Source: Candidatus Binataceae bacterium (GTDB lineage: Bacteria; Desulfobacterota; Binatia; Binatales; Binataceae). From it: a DNA stretch of 64,000 nucleotides. The notes under the pieces are model-generated. The model did no database searches and was not told the origin of the DNA. It was given only the letters and a program-made list of their open reading frames with translations. The position numbers and the translations under genes are program-made. Positions 28,286-38,500 of the stretch are shown in pieces. The DNA is taken from positions 56,900 through 120,899 of the forward strand of contig DATGLK010000044.1 of NCBI GenBank assembly GCA_035294265.1, given 5' to 3'. Position 1 is the stretch's first letter, and every line of letters begins with the position of its first letter.

Positions 28286-28363
28286 TGGTCGGGGTGACTG
28301 GATTTGAACCAGCGACTCCTGCGTCCCGAACGCAGTGCTCTGGCCAGGCTGAGCTACACCCCG
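28286..28363 (-). tRNA. tRNA-Pro (anticodon CGG), CCA encoded
   Basis: On the minus strand an intact cloverleaf can be read. The acceptor arms CGGGGTG (28363-28357) and CACCCCG pair perfectly, followed by A and an encoded CCA. The anticodon stem CTGCG/CGCAG closes the loop TTCGGGA, giving anticodon CGG for proline codon CCG. The T arm has GGTTCAAATCC. Confidence 0.95.
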
Positions 28364-28689
28364 GCAACGGTCGAACCCACGCTCGACCAAGCCAACCTTA
28401 TAGCATCGGCGCGCCGCACAAAGCGAGCCGCACCCTGGGAAGCTAATCCTAGCGTCGGGACGGGCGCCTTGCCCGTGATCCAAACACGTGAGCGGGCGGG
28501 CTCGGGCAATCATCTGGCAAGACCGATGCTTAAGTCCGTGGGCCATCCCCGACCCAGGGCCCCCACAGCCAACGCCGCCTCTTACACAAATTCCGCGACG
28601 CCATGCTGGCAGCCGGCGCGTCAGATAATCAGAGAGAACACCATCAGCCGCAGCTCCACCCCTGACCAGGCGAGACGCCCGTCCGCGGT
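28364..28689. other. Gap upstream of tRNA-Pro
   Basis: This lies between the tRNA gene and the dioxygenase stop, both on the minus strand, so it should hold the tRNA promoter and the end of the dioxygenase transcript. I see no gene, no clear terminator and no repeat. Confidence 0.4.
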
Positions 28690-29694
28690 TCAGGGGCGCC
28701 AGTACGCAAAGGCCATCGCGTTGCCGGTTCCAGCCTCGGAGCGATAGCACGGCACATAATCGACCAGCTTCATGTCGTACTTCAGCTCGGCCATCGCGCC
28801 CGCCAGCGGAATCCAGTTCTTCACCTCCGAGGTCCCGGCCTGGTAGGTGTTCTCGCCTAGGGCCGCCAACTTGTCCACCCGCCGCTCGCGCATCGCCTCG
28901 ATAATGGTCCGATCGACTTCTTCGTCGATCACGAAATGGGTCAGGCCACCCGATGCAATCAGGGCTACGCGCGCGTTGCTCTTCCAGGCTTTGATCGCCT
29001 TGAGCACGGCCTGGCCGAACTCCTGACAGCGCTCCACCGTAGGCTGATTGGGCGGGTAGAAGGTGTTGATTAGCAGCGGCACGCTGGGCACGGGACGATC
29101 CGACATGATCCGGCGATAGACGAAGCCGTAGGCGTGCGGAATGGTCTGATGGTTGGGCGGCAGCGCGCGCATCGCGCAGACGTCGAACCGCTCGGCGATC
29201 AGCCGCTCGATAAGATGCAACCCCAGCGCCGGTTGTCCGGAATAAACCGCGCCCTCGGGCGGGATATGTCCGGGCACCGAGATAGCGATTCCGGGCGGCA
29301 TCCGCTCCAGATGCTCGCGGCTGTGCATCTGGTTGGGAATAGTCTCGCCCCAATAGACCGCGAAGGCGGGATTAAGCTCGGGCTTGAAGACTTCGTTCTG
29401 GTCGTCGCCGAAGATCACCGCCACATCGGGTTTGACTTCGTCAAAGACCGCGGCCAGCTTGGCCAACGCTTTCTGGCAGGCGTCGTAGCGTGCGCGCTTG
29501 ACCTCGTCGGTAAGTTGGCGCTCTAAATGCTCGCCCGCGCGCATCGCCACCAAATCCTCGAATTTGCGCTTGCTGCCCTGATACCACAGCTCGTCGCGCT
29601 TGCGATCGTGCAAGACGCGCTGATACCAAGTCTCCGGCGGCATCGTCAGCATCGGTCCATGCGAGGTGCCGATTCCCAACACAATCTCTGCCAT
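28690..29694 (-). CDS. Class III extradiol ring-cleavage dioxygenase (LigB fold)
   Basis: A 334-residue cytoplasmic non-haem iron enzyme of the LigB/protocatechuate 4,5-dioxygenase beta-subunit type. The N-terminal GIGTSHGPMLTMP holds a likely iron-ligand His. PDVAVIFGDDQNEVF and the later ARVALIASGGLTHFVIDEE, with another His, fit the fold. It should open a catechol-type ring next to a hydroxyl. GGAGGAG lies 6 bases before ATG 29694, which decides against the longer frame from 29754. The CoA transferase genes upstream on the same strand suggest a shared aromatic-acid pathway, but a 119-base gap leaves co-transcription open. Confidence 0.85.
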   Translation of the reverse strand: MAEIVLGIGTSHGPMLTMPPETWYQRVLHDRKRDELWYQGSKRKFEDLVAMRAGEHLERQLTDEVKRARYDACQKALAKLAAVFDEVKPDVAVIFGDDQNEVFKPELNPAFAVYWGETIPNQMHSREHLERMPPGIAISVPGHIPPEGAVYSGQPALGLHLIERLIAERFDVCAMRALPPNHQTIPHAYGFVYRRIMSDRPVPSVPLLINTFYPPNQPTVERCQEFGQAVLKAIKAWKSNARVALIASGGLTHFVIDEEVDRTIIEAMRERRVDKLAALGENTYQAGTSEVKNWIPLAGAMAELKYDMKLVDYVPCYRSEAGTGNAMAFAYWRP

Positions 29695-29813
29695 CGGATC
29701 TCCTCCCGTCACGCCGCTAGCGAGGTACGCGGCCGACGAGCCGATCTGTGGCACCGGCGGGTCGCGCCGTCAAGGACAAGCCGCCTCGCGCTGGCGGAAA
29801 GGGTCGGAGCGGC

Positions 29814-31001
29814 TTATTCCCAAACCGCCTGAGCTTGGATCAATTGTTGCTGTTCGGCGGCCGACAGGCCCAGGACTTCGCCCAGCACGTAGTCGCGATC
29901 TTCGCCGATCTTGGGTGAATGGCGCAGCGGCGGGCGCGCGGTATCGGAGTAGCGAAAGGGCAGCGTGATGGCTTCGGTGCCGCCACCCTCGGGAAAGCTG
30001 ACCGGCTGCCAGAACTGGCGCGCCTTGAGCTGGGGGTCGCGCTCGCACAAATCCTTCGCGTTGGCCACCACCCCGGCCGCGACCCCTGCTCGCTGCAGCC
30101 GTTCCATCAAGGCGGCGGCAGTGAACTGCACGGTCCATTCGTTGATGTGACGGTCGAGCGCCTCGCGATTGGTGATACGCGAAAACAAGGTATGGAAGCG
30201 CGGTTCGGAGGCCCATTGCGGCGATCCCATCGCCGCCACCAGCCGGCGCCATTCGGTATGGGAGCGCACCGAAATGGCCACCCAGCGATCGTTGTCATCG
30301 CCTTCGGCCTGACATCGATAGGCCCCGTGCGGGGCCGCCGGAGTCTCCTGGGGACGCCAGCCCGAGGGCTGCTGAACCCGCCCGTTGACGCTCTGGTCGA
30401 GCACCGTTACTCCCAGCACGCCAACCAGTGCCTCAAATTGCGACAGATCAATAAATTGTCCCTGGCCGGTGCGGGCGCGATGCCACAACGCAATCAAGGC
30501 GGCGAGCGCCGCGGTATGGCCGGCAACCATGTCGGAGAAGGAATAACCGAACCCGGCGGGGCGCTCGTCGGTGGCCATTTTCATGGTGATTCCCGACCAG
30601 GCCTGCAGGGTAGCGCCGTAGGTGACGTAATTGGCCAGCGGCCCGCTATGACCCATCCCAGACATCGAAAGACAGATAATGTCGGGCTTGACCTTCACCA
30701 GGCTTTGATAATCCATCCCCCATTGGCCCATCACCCGGGCTGAGAAATTATCGACCACGATATCGCCCACCGCGACCAGCCGCTTGGCCAGCGCGACCCC
30801 CTCGGGCCGGTTCATGTTGACCGCGATGGAGCGCTTGTTGCGGTTGAGCTCCGCCCAGGTACCCACCCGGCGTTGCATCACCGCCTTGCGTTCGACCTTG
30901 ATAACCTCGGCGCCGTGATCGGCCAGCATCCGCGTCGCCAAGGGACCTGCGACCACCCAGGTAAAATCGATGACGCGCACTCCGCGCAGCGGCAGATCCA
31001 T
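29814..31001 (-). CDS. CaiB/BaiF class III CoA transferase (1)
   Basis: A 395-residue class III CoA transferase, which moves CoA between carboxylic acids. It shows VRVIDFTWVVAGPLATRMLA at the start, the NRNKRSIAVNMNRPEG block and GQFIDLSQFEALVG holding the active-site Asp. The fold works as an interlocked dimer. Its ATG directly follows the TGA of the other CoA transferase gene with no gap, so the two are co-translated and may form a heterodimer. Confidence 0.92.
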   Translation of the reverse strand: MDLPLRGVRVIDFTWVVAGPLATRMLADHGAEVIKVERKAVMQRRVGTWAELNRNKRSIAVNMNRPEGVALAKRLVAVGDIVVDNFSARVMGQWGMDYQSLVKVKPDIICLSMSGMGHSGPLANYVTYGATLQAWSGITMKMATDERPAGFGYSFSDMVAGHTAALAALIALWHRARTGQGQFIDLSQFEALVGVLGVTVLDQSVNGRVQQPSGWRPQETPAAPHGAYRCQAEGDDNDRWVAISVRSHTEWRRLVAAMGSPQWASEPRFHTLFSRITNREALDRHINEWTVQFTAAALMERLQRAGVAAGVVANAKDLCERDPQLKARQFWQPVSFPEGGGTEAITLPFRYSDTARPPLRHSPKIGEDRDYVLGEVLGLSAAEQQQLIQAQAVWE

Positions 31002-32213
31002 TCAGCACACTCCCTCGGCGTGCAGTACTTCTAGCTCCTCGACGCTGATTCCCAACTCCTGGGTGAGCACGTCGCGGGTATGCTCGCCCAGCAGCGGCGG
31101 CCGGCGATAGAGCCGCCAGGGGGTAGCGCCGAATTGATAAGGCGCGCCGGGATAGAGGAATTGGCGGCCCAATTCGGGATGGTCCACCGCGACGAAATAG
31201 CCGCGCGCCGCCAGTTGCTGGTCGTCGAGCAGCTCCTCGGTGGAGCGCACTACCGAGAACGCCAGGCGCAAGAGCTGAGCCTGCTCCAAGGTCTCTTGGG
31301 CGGTGTGATGCTTGATCCAGGCGTCGATCACGTCGAACATGTGGGCGGCATGAGCCCGCCGGTACATCGGGTCCTGCCATTGCGGCTCGACCAGATCCTG
31401 GGCCGCATTTTCGGATTTCAGCCATTCCAACAGAGTGTTGAAATCGCCCAACGTACAGTTGAGCAGATAGCGTCCGTCGCTGCATCGCACCGCGCGAAAG
31501 CCACCGGTCCAATGCTGGGTGCCGCGGCGCTGCTCACTGATTTGGAATTCGCGCCACTGGCCGGGCACTTGCTCCAGGCCGCAGACCGTAGCCTCGTGGA
31601 TACTGAGGTCGATCCATTGGCCGCGTCCCTCGCGGAGCCGTCCGAACAGGCCACACATGATCGCGCAGGCGCCCATGATAGAGCCGAAATGATAGGCCTG
31701 CAGTCCCAAGGGACGCAGCGGCGGCTCGCCGGGAAAACCATTGACGTAGAGCATCCCGCCCAGCGCGCTCAAGATCGAGTCGTCGGCCAGATAATCGCGG
31801 TAGGGTCCGGTTTGGCCAAAGGGGGTCAGCGAGCACAGGATCAGGGCCGGATTGCGCTGGCGCAGAACATCCCACGCCAAGCCCAGCCTGTCGAGGAAAC
31901 CAGGGTCGAAACTTTCGATTACCACGTCGGCCGATTCGACCAGCCGCAGCAACAGTTCGGCGCCGCGAGCATGGCCGAAATCCAGCACAATCGAGCGTTT
32001 GTTGAGGTTGTAGAACCAGAATTTCAGACTGCGGTCGGGATGGGGCTGGTCGCCGGCGAAAGGGCCCAGCGTGCGGGTCGGCTCGCCGCCGGGTGGCTCG
32101 ACCTTGATTACGTCGGCGCCCATGTCGGCCAGCATCCGCCCACACAGCGCGCCGCGTAGCCCGGTCAGATCCAAGATGCGCAATCCCGCCAGCGCGCCCT
32201 CGCTTGCCACCAT
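31002..32213 (-). CDS. CaiB/BaiF class III CoA transferase (2)
   Basis: A 403-residue paralogue of its neighbour, about as diverged as separate subfamilies are. LRILDLTGLRGALCGRMLAD replaces the usual WAGP block, while VIKVEPPGGEPTR and GQWIDLSIHEATVCGLE with the putative catalytic Asp are kept. A 77-residue gene ends 10 bases before its start, and the next transferase begins right at its stop, a three-gene unit. The atypical first block may mark a non-catalytic or differently tuned subunit. Confidence 0.9.
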   Translation of the reverse strand: MVASEGALAGLRILDLTGLRGALCGRMLADMGADVIKVEPPGGEPTRTLGPFAGDQPHPDRSLKFWFYNLNKRSIVLDFGHARGAELLLRLVESADVVIESFDPGFLDRLGLAWDVLRQRNPALILCSLTPFGQTGPYRDYLADDSILSALGGMLYVNGFPGEPPLRPLGLQAYHFGSIMGACAIMCGLFGRLREGRGQWIDLSIHEATVCGLEQVPGQWREFQISEQRRGTQHWTGGFRAVRCSDGRYLLNCTLGDFNTLLEWLKSENAAQDLVEPQWQDPMYRRAHAAHMFDVIDAWIKHHTAQETLEQAQLLRLAFSVVRSTEELLDDQQLAARGYFVAVDHPELGRQFLYPGAPYQFGATPWRLYRRPPLLGEHTRDVLTQELGISVEELEVLHAEGVC

Positions 32214-32223
32214 TAGCCCCGCG

Positions 32224-32457
32224 TCAGCAAACCTTGTCCCCGCCGTCGGGGGGAACTATCTGTAAGCTGGGTGCCACTTCCTGCAGTGTCTCTCCCTTGG
32301 GCCCGGTACGCCGCCCGGGGCGCAGGTAAATTGTCTCCAGCGTATCGGGATTGACCCAGCGCACGCCCAATGCGCAAGGCTTGGCCTGGCCGTCGTCGTC
32401 GGTGGGACGCAGGCCGAGCCCATTGTGATCGAAATAGGTAACTTTTCTAAGCGCCAT
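32224..32457 (-). CDS. Conserved-looking small protein of unknown function in the CoA transferase operon
   Basis: A 77-residue soluble protein with no family I recognise. It holds one hydrophobic strand pattern (LGVRWVNPDTLETIYLRPG) and ends in a Cys. GGGGAAAG precedes ATG 32457, and the stop lies 10 bases before the first CoA transferase start, so it is the leading gene of that operon. Codon use is like its neighbours, supporting a real gene. Confidence 0.6.
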   Translation of the reverse strand: MALRKVTYFDHNGLGLRPTDDDGQAKPCALGVRWVNPDTLETIYLRPGRRTGPKGETLQEVAPSLQIVPPDGGDKVC

Positions 32458-32684
32458 CGCTTGCTTTCCCCTCGATCTACTTACTTCGGACAGCCGCCGC
32501 GGCTCGGCAACCTGCCATCTTATGAGCCAGCGCGGTCTTTTTCAAATCGCCTCGAGCGCCCGAGGACAAGGCAATCGCCATAGTGGAATTATAGCGCAAA
32601 CTGGAGATGTTCTCGCCTAACTGTTGCATTGGCGACCTATCAAGCAATATATGGAACCGGCGAATTGGGGGATCGCCGCTTACG

Positions 32685-34292
32685 ATGGAGTCACGTCCGG
32701 GCTTAAGGGCTACCGTGCCCAGCCACGCTGGCCAGCGCCACTCTTGGTGGCTGCATGGCTTGTTGGCCATACTGTGGGCGGGCTGCATGATCGGCCCCGA
32801 CTATCACCGCCCGCCAACCATGGTGCAGACCTCCTGGGTCGAAAAAGGTAGCCCCGCCCTGGATACCAGCCATCAACAGTATCGCGACTGGTGGCAGGTC
32901 TTTAACGATCCGCTGCTGACCGAACTGATCAACCTGACTTACGCGCATAACTTGACCGTGCAAGCGGCCGGCGCGCGGGTTTTGGAAGAACGGGCTCAGC
33001 TTGGCGAGGCCTTGGGCGAACTCTACCCACAGCAACAAACCTTGAGTGCCGGGCTCAACTACAACCGGCTGCCGGTCACCCTTCCCTTCAAACTGTTCAA
33101 TAATCAGTTCTGGGAAGACACTTTCGAAGTTCAAGCCGGATGGGAGCTGGACCTGTGGGGCAAGATCCGCCGCGGCATACAGTCTGCCGATGATAACTAC
33201 CTGGGCGCCGTGGCCAATTACGACGAAGTGCTGGTAACCACCACCGGCGACGTGGCCAGCACCTACGTTGAGATTCGCACCATCCAGCAGCAGCTCCAGT
33301 ATGCCCGCGCCAACGTCGTGGTCGAGCGGCAATCGCTGGCGATCGCCCAGGCTCGCTACGAGGGCGGGGTGGTCACCCAGCGCGACGTCGATCAGGCGCA
33401 AAACGTGCTGGCCACCACGCAGGCTGCGATTCCGCAGCTTCAAGCCCAGCTTCAGCAAAGTGAGGATGCGCTGGCGGTGCTGTTGGGCATCACCCCGGCG
33501 GCCGCCTCGGATCTCGTGGGAGCCAACGGACCAATTCCCACCGCTCCGCTGCGCGCCGCGGTGGGGATTCCCGCCGATCTGCTGCGTCGGCGCCCAGACT
33601 TGCGCCTAGCCGAACTGCAAGCCGCCGCACAATGCGCGCAAATCGGAGTCGCCAAGGCGGATTTGCTACCTGCGCTGACCTTGGTTGGCAACCTCGGGAC
33701 GATCGCTACCACCGTGGTCGGTGGCAGTCTGGATAGCGTCTTCAACGGCCAGAGTCTGGCCTGGGCGGCGGGCCCTTCGCTGTCGTGGAGCATCCTAAAT
33801 TACGGTCAGATTACCAATAACGTGCGCTACCAGGATGCGCGCTTTCAGGAATTGCTGATCGATTACCAAAACGCTGTGCTCAAGGCACAACAGGAAGTCG
33901 AAAACGGCCTGGCCAGCTTCGTCGCCGCGCGCCGCCAAGTCTTCTACCAGACCCGCGCGGTGCGGGCCGCCGCTGACGCGTTGGCAATCGCCAATACCCA
34001 ATACGCGCAGGGCACGGTGGATTTCACCACCGTGCTGACCGCCGAACAGAATCTGTACGAGTCGCAGAACAGCCTGGCGATTGCCAACGGCGCGGTACCG
34101 CTGGGGCTGATCGCAACCTATCGCGCCCTTGGGGGCGGCTGGCAGCTTCGTCTGGGACACGATTTTCTGCCCGCGCAAACCCGCGCCGAGATGACGGCGC
34201 GTACCAACTGGGGCGCGATCTCGCGCCCGCAGGCACCCGGCCTGCCCGGGCCCGGCGATCAAGGAGGGCTCGTGCGCCCGCCCGAGTTCTAA
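32685..34292 (+). CDS. Outer-membrane efflux channel, NodT/OprM type
   Basis: A 535-residue TolC-family lipoprotein. The exported start ends in AGCMIGPDYHRPP, the classic NodT-type lipid-anchor site. Two repeated outer-membrane factor domains follow, with DWWQVFNDPLLTELI near 65 and long helical stretches rich in Gln/Ala. It forms the exit duct of the tripartite pump encoded next. ATG 32685 gives a proper signal; the frame is open from 32607. The adaptor gene follows after 15 bases. Confidence 0.9.
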   Translation: MESRPGLRATVPSHAGQRHSWWLHGLLAILWAGCMIGPDYHRPPTMVQTSWVEKGSPALDTSHQQYRDWWQVFNDPLLTELINLTYAHNLTVQAAGARVLEERAQLGEALGELYPQQQTLSAGLNYNRLPVTLPFKLFNNQFWEDTFEVQAGWELDLWGKIRRGIQSADDNYLGAVANYDEVLVTTTGDVASTYVEIRTIQQQLQYARANVVVERQSLAIAQARYEGGVVTQRDVDQAQNVLATTQAAIPQLQAQLQQSEDALAVLLGITPAAASDLVGANGPIPTAPLRAAVGIPADLLRRRPDLRLAELQAAAQCAQIGVAKADLLPALTLVGNLGTIATTVVGGSLDSVFNGQSLAWAAGPSLSWSILNYGQITNNVRYQDARFQELLIDYQNAVLKAQQEVENGLASFVAARRQVFYQTRAVRAAADALAIANTQYAQGTVDFTTVLTAEQNLYESQNSLAIANGAVPLGLIATYRALGGGWQLRLGHDFLPAQTRAEMTARTNWGAISRPQAPGLPGPGDQGGLVRPPEF

Positions 34293-34307
34293 GGAAACCG
34301 ATCGAAA

Positions 34308-35480
34308 GTGCAAGACCCGCGTATGAGCGAACGATGGCGTTACGTCCCAGCCGCCAGATGGGCGGCATTGATAGCCGCAATCATGCTGCTGGCAGGTTGC
34401 GGTCCCAAGCCCACACCCCCAGGGCTGCAGCCACCGGTGGTCACGGTGGTGCAACCGATCCGCAAAAGCGTCGCCGATTACCTGGACTTCACCGGCAATA
34501 CGGTCCCCTTCAACTCGGTCAAACTGGTGGCGCGAGTGGAAGGCTATCTGGAAAAGATCCATTTCATCGACGGCCAGGAGCAGAAAAAAGGAGCCTTGCT
34601 CTTTACCATTCAGCAAAGCCAGTACCAGGCCCAGGTCGCCCAGGCCCAGGCCCAGGTAATGGCGCAACAGGCCGCGCTGGAACATGCCCGGGTCGAGTAC
34701 GCGCGCTACTCGGGGCTTGAAAAGAAACATGCCGCGACTCAAACCGAAGTCGATTCGTGGAAATTTCAAAGCCAGTCGGCGACGGCGGGCCTGTTGGGCG
34801 CGCAGGCGCAATTGGCCCTGGCCAAGCTCAATTTGAGTTACACCGAAATTCGCGCCCCCTTTGACGGCTGGATTGGGCGCCATCTGGTCGATCCCGGCAA
34901 CGTGGTGGGCGCGGCCGGCCATCAGACCACGCTGGCGGAAATCGACCAGCTCGATCCCATCTATGTTTACTTCACGATCAACGAGCGCGACCTGTTGCGC
35001 GTCATCAGTCAGCGCAAACGGGAGGGGCTCAAGCTGGAGCAGCCTTTTGTGGCGGCCTATTTCGGCTTGGCCAACGAGACGGGCTTTCCGCACGCGGGAC
35101 GGTTGGATTTTGCCTCGATCGCGGTGGCTCCAACCACCGGCACGCTGCAGGTACGCGGCATCTTTCCCAATCACGACCTCACCGTGCTGCCCGGCCTGTT
35201 CGCGCGCGTGCGCGTGCTGGCGCCGCAAACCCGCGACGCCCTGCTGATCCCGGGCGACGCGCTGAGCTTCGATCAGCAGGGCGAGTACGTGCTGGTGGTC
35301 AATGGGCAAAACGTGGTGGAACGACGCGCGGTCAAAAGCGGCTTTCAGGTGGGCGACTTGATCGTGATCGAAAAGGGCCTGACTCCCCGCGACCGGGTCA
35401 TCGTGGAAGGACTGCTGGAGGCGATTCCGGGACGCAAAGTCAATCCGCAGCCCCAGAGCGCGCCCGCCGTCGCCGGCTGA
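34308..35480 (+). CDS. RND efflux periplasmic adaptor (HlyD/MFP family)
   Basis: A 390-residue inner-membrane lipoprotein (lipobox LLAGC near residue 30) that links the RND pump to the outer-membrane channel. It has the lipoyl half-motifs (VARVEGYLEKIHFIDGQ and IRAPFDGWIGR), an alpha-helical hairpin rich in Gln/Ala between them and the beta-barrel with LPGLFARVRV. Start is GTG 34308, with AAGGA 12 bases upstream, or ATG 34323. It is 20 bases from the first pump gene. Confidence 0.92.
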   Translation: MQDPRMSERWRYVPAARWAALIAAIMLLAGCGPKPTPPGLQPPVVTVVQPIRKSVADYLDFTGNTVPFNSVKLVARVEGYLEKIHFIDGQEQKKGALLFTIQQSQYQAQVAQAQAQVMAQQAALEHARVEYARYSGLEKKHAATQTEVDSWKFQSQSATAGLLGAQAQLALAKLNLSYTEIRAPFDGWIGRHLVDPGNVVGAAGHQTTLAEIDQLDPIYVYFTINERDLLRVISQRKREGLKLEQPFVAAYFGLANETGFPHAGRLDFASIAVAPTTGTLQVRGIFPNHDLTVLPGLFARVRVLAPQTRDALLIPGDALSFDQQGEYVLVVNGQNVVERRAVKSGFQVGDLIVIEKGLTPRDRVIVEGLLEAIPGRKVNPQPQSAPAVAG

Positions 35481-35500
35481 GCGCGAGCCGGGCCCAAGCG

Positions 35501-38500
35501 ATGGCGAAATTCTTCATTGAACGGCCCATTCTGGCCAATGTGATCGCGATTCTTACGATCGTGCTGGGGTTGGTGTGCCTGCTCAAGCTGCCGGTCACCC
35601 AATATCCCAATATCGTTCCGCCCACCATCCGCATCAGCACCAACTATCCCGGCGCCAGCGCCGAAGTGGTGGCCACCACCGTGGGCATCCCGATCGAGGC
35701 CGGGGTCAACGGCGTCGAAGGCTCGCTGTACATGCAATCCACCAGCGGCAGCGACGGCAGCTATGCCCTGACCGTGACCTTCGCGGTCGGCACTGATCTG
35801 AACGCCGCGGTGGCACTGGTCCAAAACGCGGTCAGCGGCGCGCTCTCCCAACTGCCCAGCGAGGTTCAGCAGCAAGGGGTGAGCGTGCAAAAGGTCAGCA
35901 CCAACGTGCTGATGATAGGTTCGCTGTATTCGGAGCAAAACCGCTTCGACGACACCTTTCTGAGCAACTACGCGATCATCAACCTGCAAAATCCCATCGC
36001 GCGGCTGCCCGGGGTGGGCGGCGTGCAGGTGCTCGGGGCCGGGCCCTACAGCATGCGGATCTGGCTGGACCCGGTGAAGCTCAAGGCCTACGGCTTGACC
36101 GTGCTCGACGTGCAGAACGCCATCCAGAGCCAGAACGTCGATGTCGCCTCGGGCCAATTGGGTGGTCCGCCGGTGCCCAAGAACCAGATCTTCCAGTTCA
36201 CCGTCAACGCCCTGGGCCGGCTGTCCGAAATCGCGCAGTTCGAGAATATTATTTTGAAGGTCAAGCCTCCGCCATCTCAATTCGAGCAGACCGAACTGCC
36301 CGCCAGCCCCTCTCAGACCGCCGATCTGGTTCGAATCAAGGATGTGGCGCGGGTGGAACTCAGCCAACAGGCCTTCACGACCTTTTCGGGATTGAGCGGG
36401 CGCCACGCCGCTCAGATCAACATTTATACCCTACCCGGCGCCAACGCCTTGCGCGTCGCGCAAGAGGTGCGCGAACAGATGGCGCGGATGGCCAGCAAGT
36501 TTCCGCCCGGCCTCAAATACATCGCGCTGCTGGATACCTCCAGCTTCGTGCGCGACTCCATCCACGGGGTTTACGAAGCGCTGATCGAGGCCGGCGTGCT
36601 GGTGCTGCTGGTAATCATGCTCTTTTTGCAGAACTTCCGCGCCACCCTGGTTCCCGCCACTACCGTGCCGGTGACGATTATCGGCGCCTTCGCCGCGATG
36701 GCGCTGCTCGGCTTCACGGTCAACCTGATGACCCTGTTCGCGCTTATCCTGGCCATCGGCATCGTGGTCGATGACGCAATTGTCATCGTGGAGAACGCGG
36801 CGCGTTATATCGAGTTGGGACTGACGCCCAAGGATGCCGCGATCAAGGCGATGAGCGAGCTCACCGGGCCCGTGCTCGGCATCACCCTAGTGCTGACCGC
36901 GGTGTTCCTGCCCGCCTCCTTTCTGCCCGGCATCACTGGCCAGATGTTTCGCCAATTCGCGCTGGTGATCGCCGCCACCGCAGTAATCAGCGCGCTCAAC
37001 GCGCTCACTCTCAAGCCCACCCAGTGCGCGCTCTACTTGCGGCCGATTCCCAAGGGGCGGCAGGTCAACTGGTTTTATCGCGGCTTCAACCGCCTCTATG
37101 GGGCGTTGGAAGCCAGCTACATCGGGCTGGTGAACCGGATGGCGCGACGGCCGCACGCGATGGCCGGAATGTTTTTGGTGGTCGTCACGATCGCGGGCTA
37201 CCTCTTCGCCCACCATCCCACCGCTTTTCTCCCGCCCGAGGATCAAGGCTACTGCATCGTGGTCGCAGAACTGCCGCCCGGGGCCGCGCAACCGCGCCTG
37301 CGCGAGCTGGCGGCGCGGATGGCCAGCGTGCTCAAGCAGCTCCCCGAAATCAAGGGTTGGATTACCAGCGGCGGCTACTCCGACCTGGATCAAGCCACCT
37401 TGTCCAATGTGGTGACCACGTACGTGATGTACCAGGACTGGGGCAAGCGGCCCGAGGGATTCTCCCAGAATGCGTTCGTCAGCGAGCTGCGCCGGCGCCT
37501 GCAAGCCATCCGCAGCGCCCGCTTCGTGGTCGAGGTCCCGCCGCCGATTCCCGGCCTGGGCCAGGGCGGCGGTTTTCAGATGATGATCGAGGAGCGCGGC
37601 AACGGCGGCCTCAACCATTTGCAGAGCGGGGTGGAACAGGTGCTGATGGCGGCCGCGGCCCAGCCCGGCCTGCGCGGCGTCACCACCACCTTCAACGCCA
37701 ACAGTCCACAGCTCTACCTGGATCTGAATCGGACGATGGCCCAGTCGCTGGGCGTGTCACTCAACGACGTCTTCCAAACCCTGCAAACCTATCTAGGCTC
37801 CAACTTCGTCAACCTGTTCAACAAGTTCAATCAGAGCCTGCAGGTGCGGGTGCAGGCCGGGGCCGAGTACCGGCGCCAGCTTAGCGACATCTCCAACCTC
37901 TACGTCAACAATCGCTACCACCAGATGGTGCCGCTGGGCAGCCTGCTCGACGTACATCGCACCCTGGGCTCCGAGCTGCTCACCCGTTACAACCTCTATC
38001 CCGCCGCACCGGTAATTGGACAAGCCGCGCCCGGCTTCAGCTCGGGTCAGGCCCTGAGTCTGATGGAGCAAGCGGCGAGCACCCGCCTGCCGCTGGGGAT
38101 GGATTATGAATGGACCGGACTGGCCTATCAGGAAAAGCTCATCAGCAATCAAGCCTACCTCATCTTCGCGCTCTCCATCATACTGGTTTATCTGGTGCTG
38201 GCGGCCCAATACGAGAGCTGGAGCGATCCGGCAGCGGTGGTGCTGACCGTGCCGATGGCGCTGGTGGGCGTGATCGTGGCCCTGCTGGTGCGCAATTTTC
38301 CCACCGATCTCTACACCCAGATAGGGCTGGTCCTGATGATCGCGCTGGCCGCCAAAAACGCCATCCTGATCGTCGAGTTCGCTCGCGACCTCAAGGCGCA
38401 GGGAATGGAAACCACCGCCGCCGCGGTGGAAGCCACCCGCCGGCGCTTTCGCCCCATCCTGATGACCTCCATCGCGTTCATCTTGAGCGTGGTCCCGCTA

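Noticed and set aside
33795-35309. 504-codon open frame opposite the efflux adaptor and channel genes
   Set aside because: Spans two well-supported genes in antisense and has no recognisable product.
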